Shown in pieces: positions 22,765-22,772 of a stretch of DNA of 22,772 nucleotides. The notes below the pieces were generated by a model that saw only the letters and a list, made by a program, of their open reading frames with translations, had not been told where the DNA came from and did no database searches. The stretch is from Acidobacteriaceae bacterium. Its GTDB lineage: Bacteria > Acidobacteriota > Terriglobia > Terriglobales > Acidobacteriaceae. The stretch is from assembly GCA_030049955.1 (NCBI GenBank), contig JASIJX010000493.1, positions 1 to 22,772 on the forward strand, given 5' to 3'. A program made the translations under genes and the position numbers. Numbering within the stretch: the first letter of the stretch is position 1; every line of letters starts with the position of its first letter.

Positions 22765-22772
22765 ATGCCACG
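22765..22772 (+). CDS. rplT: Large-subunit ribosomal protein L20 (bL20), first codons only
   Basis: Only ATG-CCA-CG is in the window, consistent with the bL20 start Met-Pro-Arg. The strong ribosome-binding site upstream and the position after rpmI support the call; the sequence itself is too short to prove it. Confidence 0.8.

Overview
The window is 22.8 kb of ordinary, G+C-rich bacterial chromosome. I see no phage, transposase, rRNA, tRNA or CRISPR array. The gene types (DUF1844 protein, YgfZ, a RibF with an extended kinase motif, a secreted HELTH-motif protein, a Ser/Lys-less S41 peptidase homologue) and the style of the intergenic repeats suggest Acidobacteriota, probably class Terriglobia. 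That assignment is inference from remembered family resemblance, not from a search.

Layout: four strand blocks. (1) 1-9897, minus strand: the 5' part of ligA (runs off the left edge), a secreted M3 peptidyl-dipeptidase, an L-ribulokinase-type FGGY kinase, the flagellar stator pair motA-motB, a divergent thymidine kinase, and a secreted putative zinc metallopeptidase. (2) 10081-13899, plus strand: ygfZ, a DUF1844 protein, a PhnP-like metallo-hydrolase and ribF, the last two overlapping by four bases. (3) 13988-19967, minus strand: a class A penicillin-binding protein (PBP1A type), an S41/CtpA-like protein whose catalytic Ser and Lys are replaced, a YjlB-like cupin, and an FUSC-family membrane protein. 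(4) 20236-22772, plus strand: recQ, a small uncharacterised membrane protein, rpmI (L35), and the first codons of rplT (L20) at the right edge.

Most genes are housekeeping: DNA repair (ligA, recQ), cell wall (PBP1A), flavin synthesis (ribF), Fe-S and folate-linked maintenance (ygfZ), and translation (rpmI-rplT). Only motAB, phnP-ribF, ygfZ-DUF1844 and rpmI-rplT look like real transcription units; the rest appear to be single genes.

The most interesting signal lies between genes. A family of palindromic elements (GTGCCCC, then a 9-bp stem, a short loop, the return stem and GGGC/GTGGG) recurs at least five times, probably six. Each copy sits at the 3' end of a gene. Two copies face each other between ribF and the PBP gene, and one of these encodes the last residues of the PBP. 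Other points for follow-up are the predicted-inactive S41 protein, a perfect 14-bp palindrome upstream of recQ, two perfect hairpins in the rpmI leader (with no infC upstream), and a thymidine kinase with an altered P-loop.
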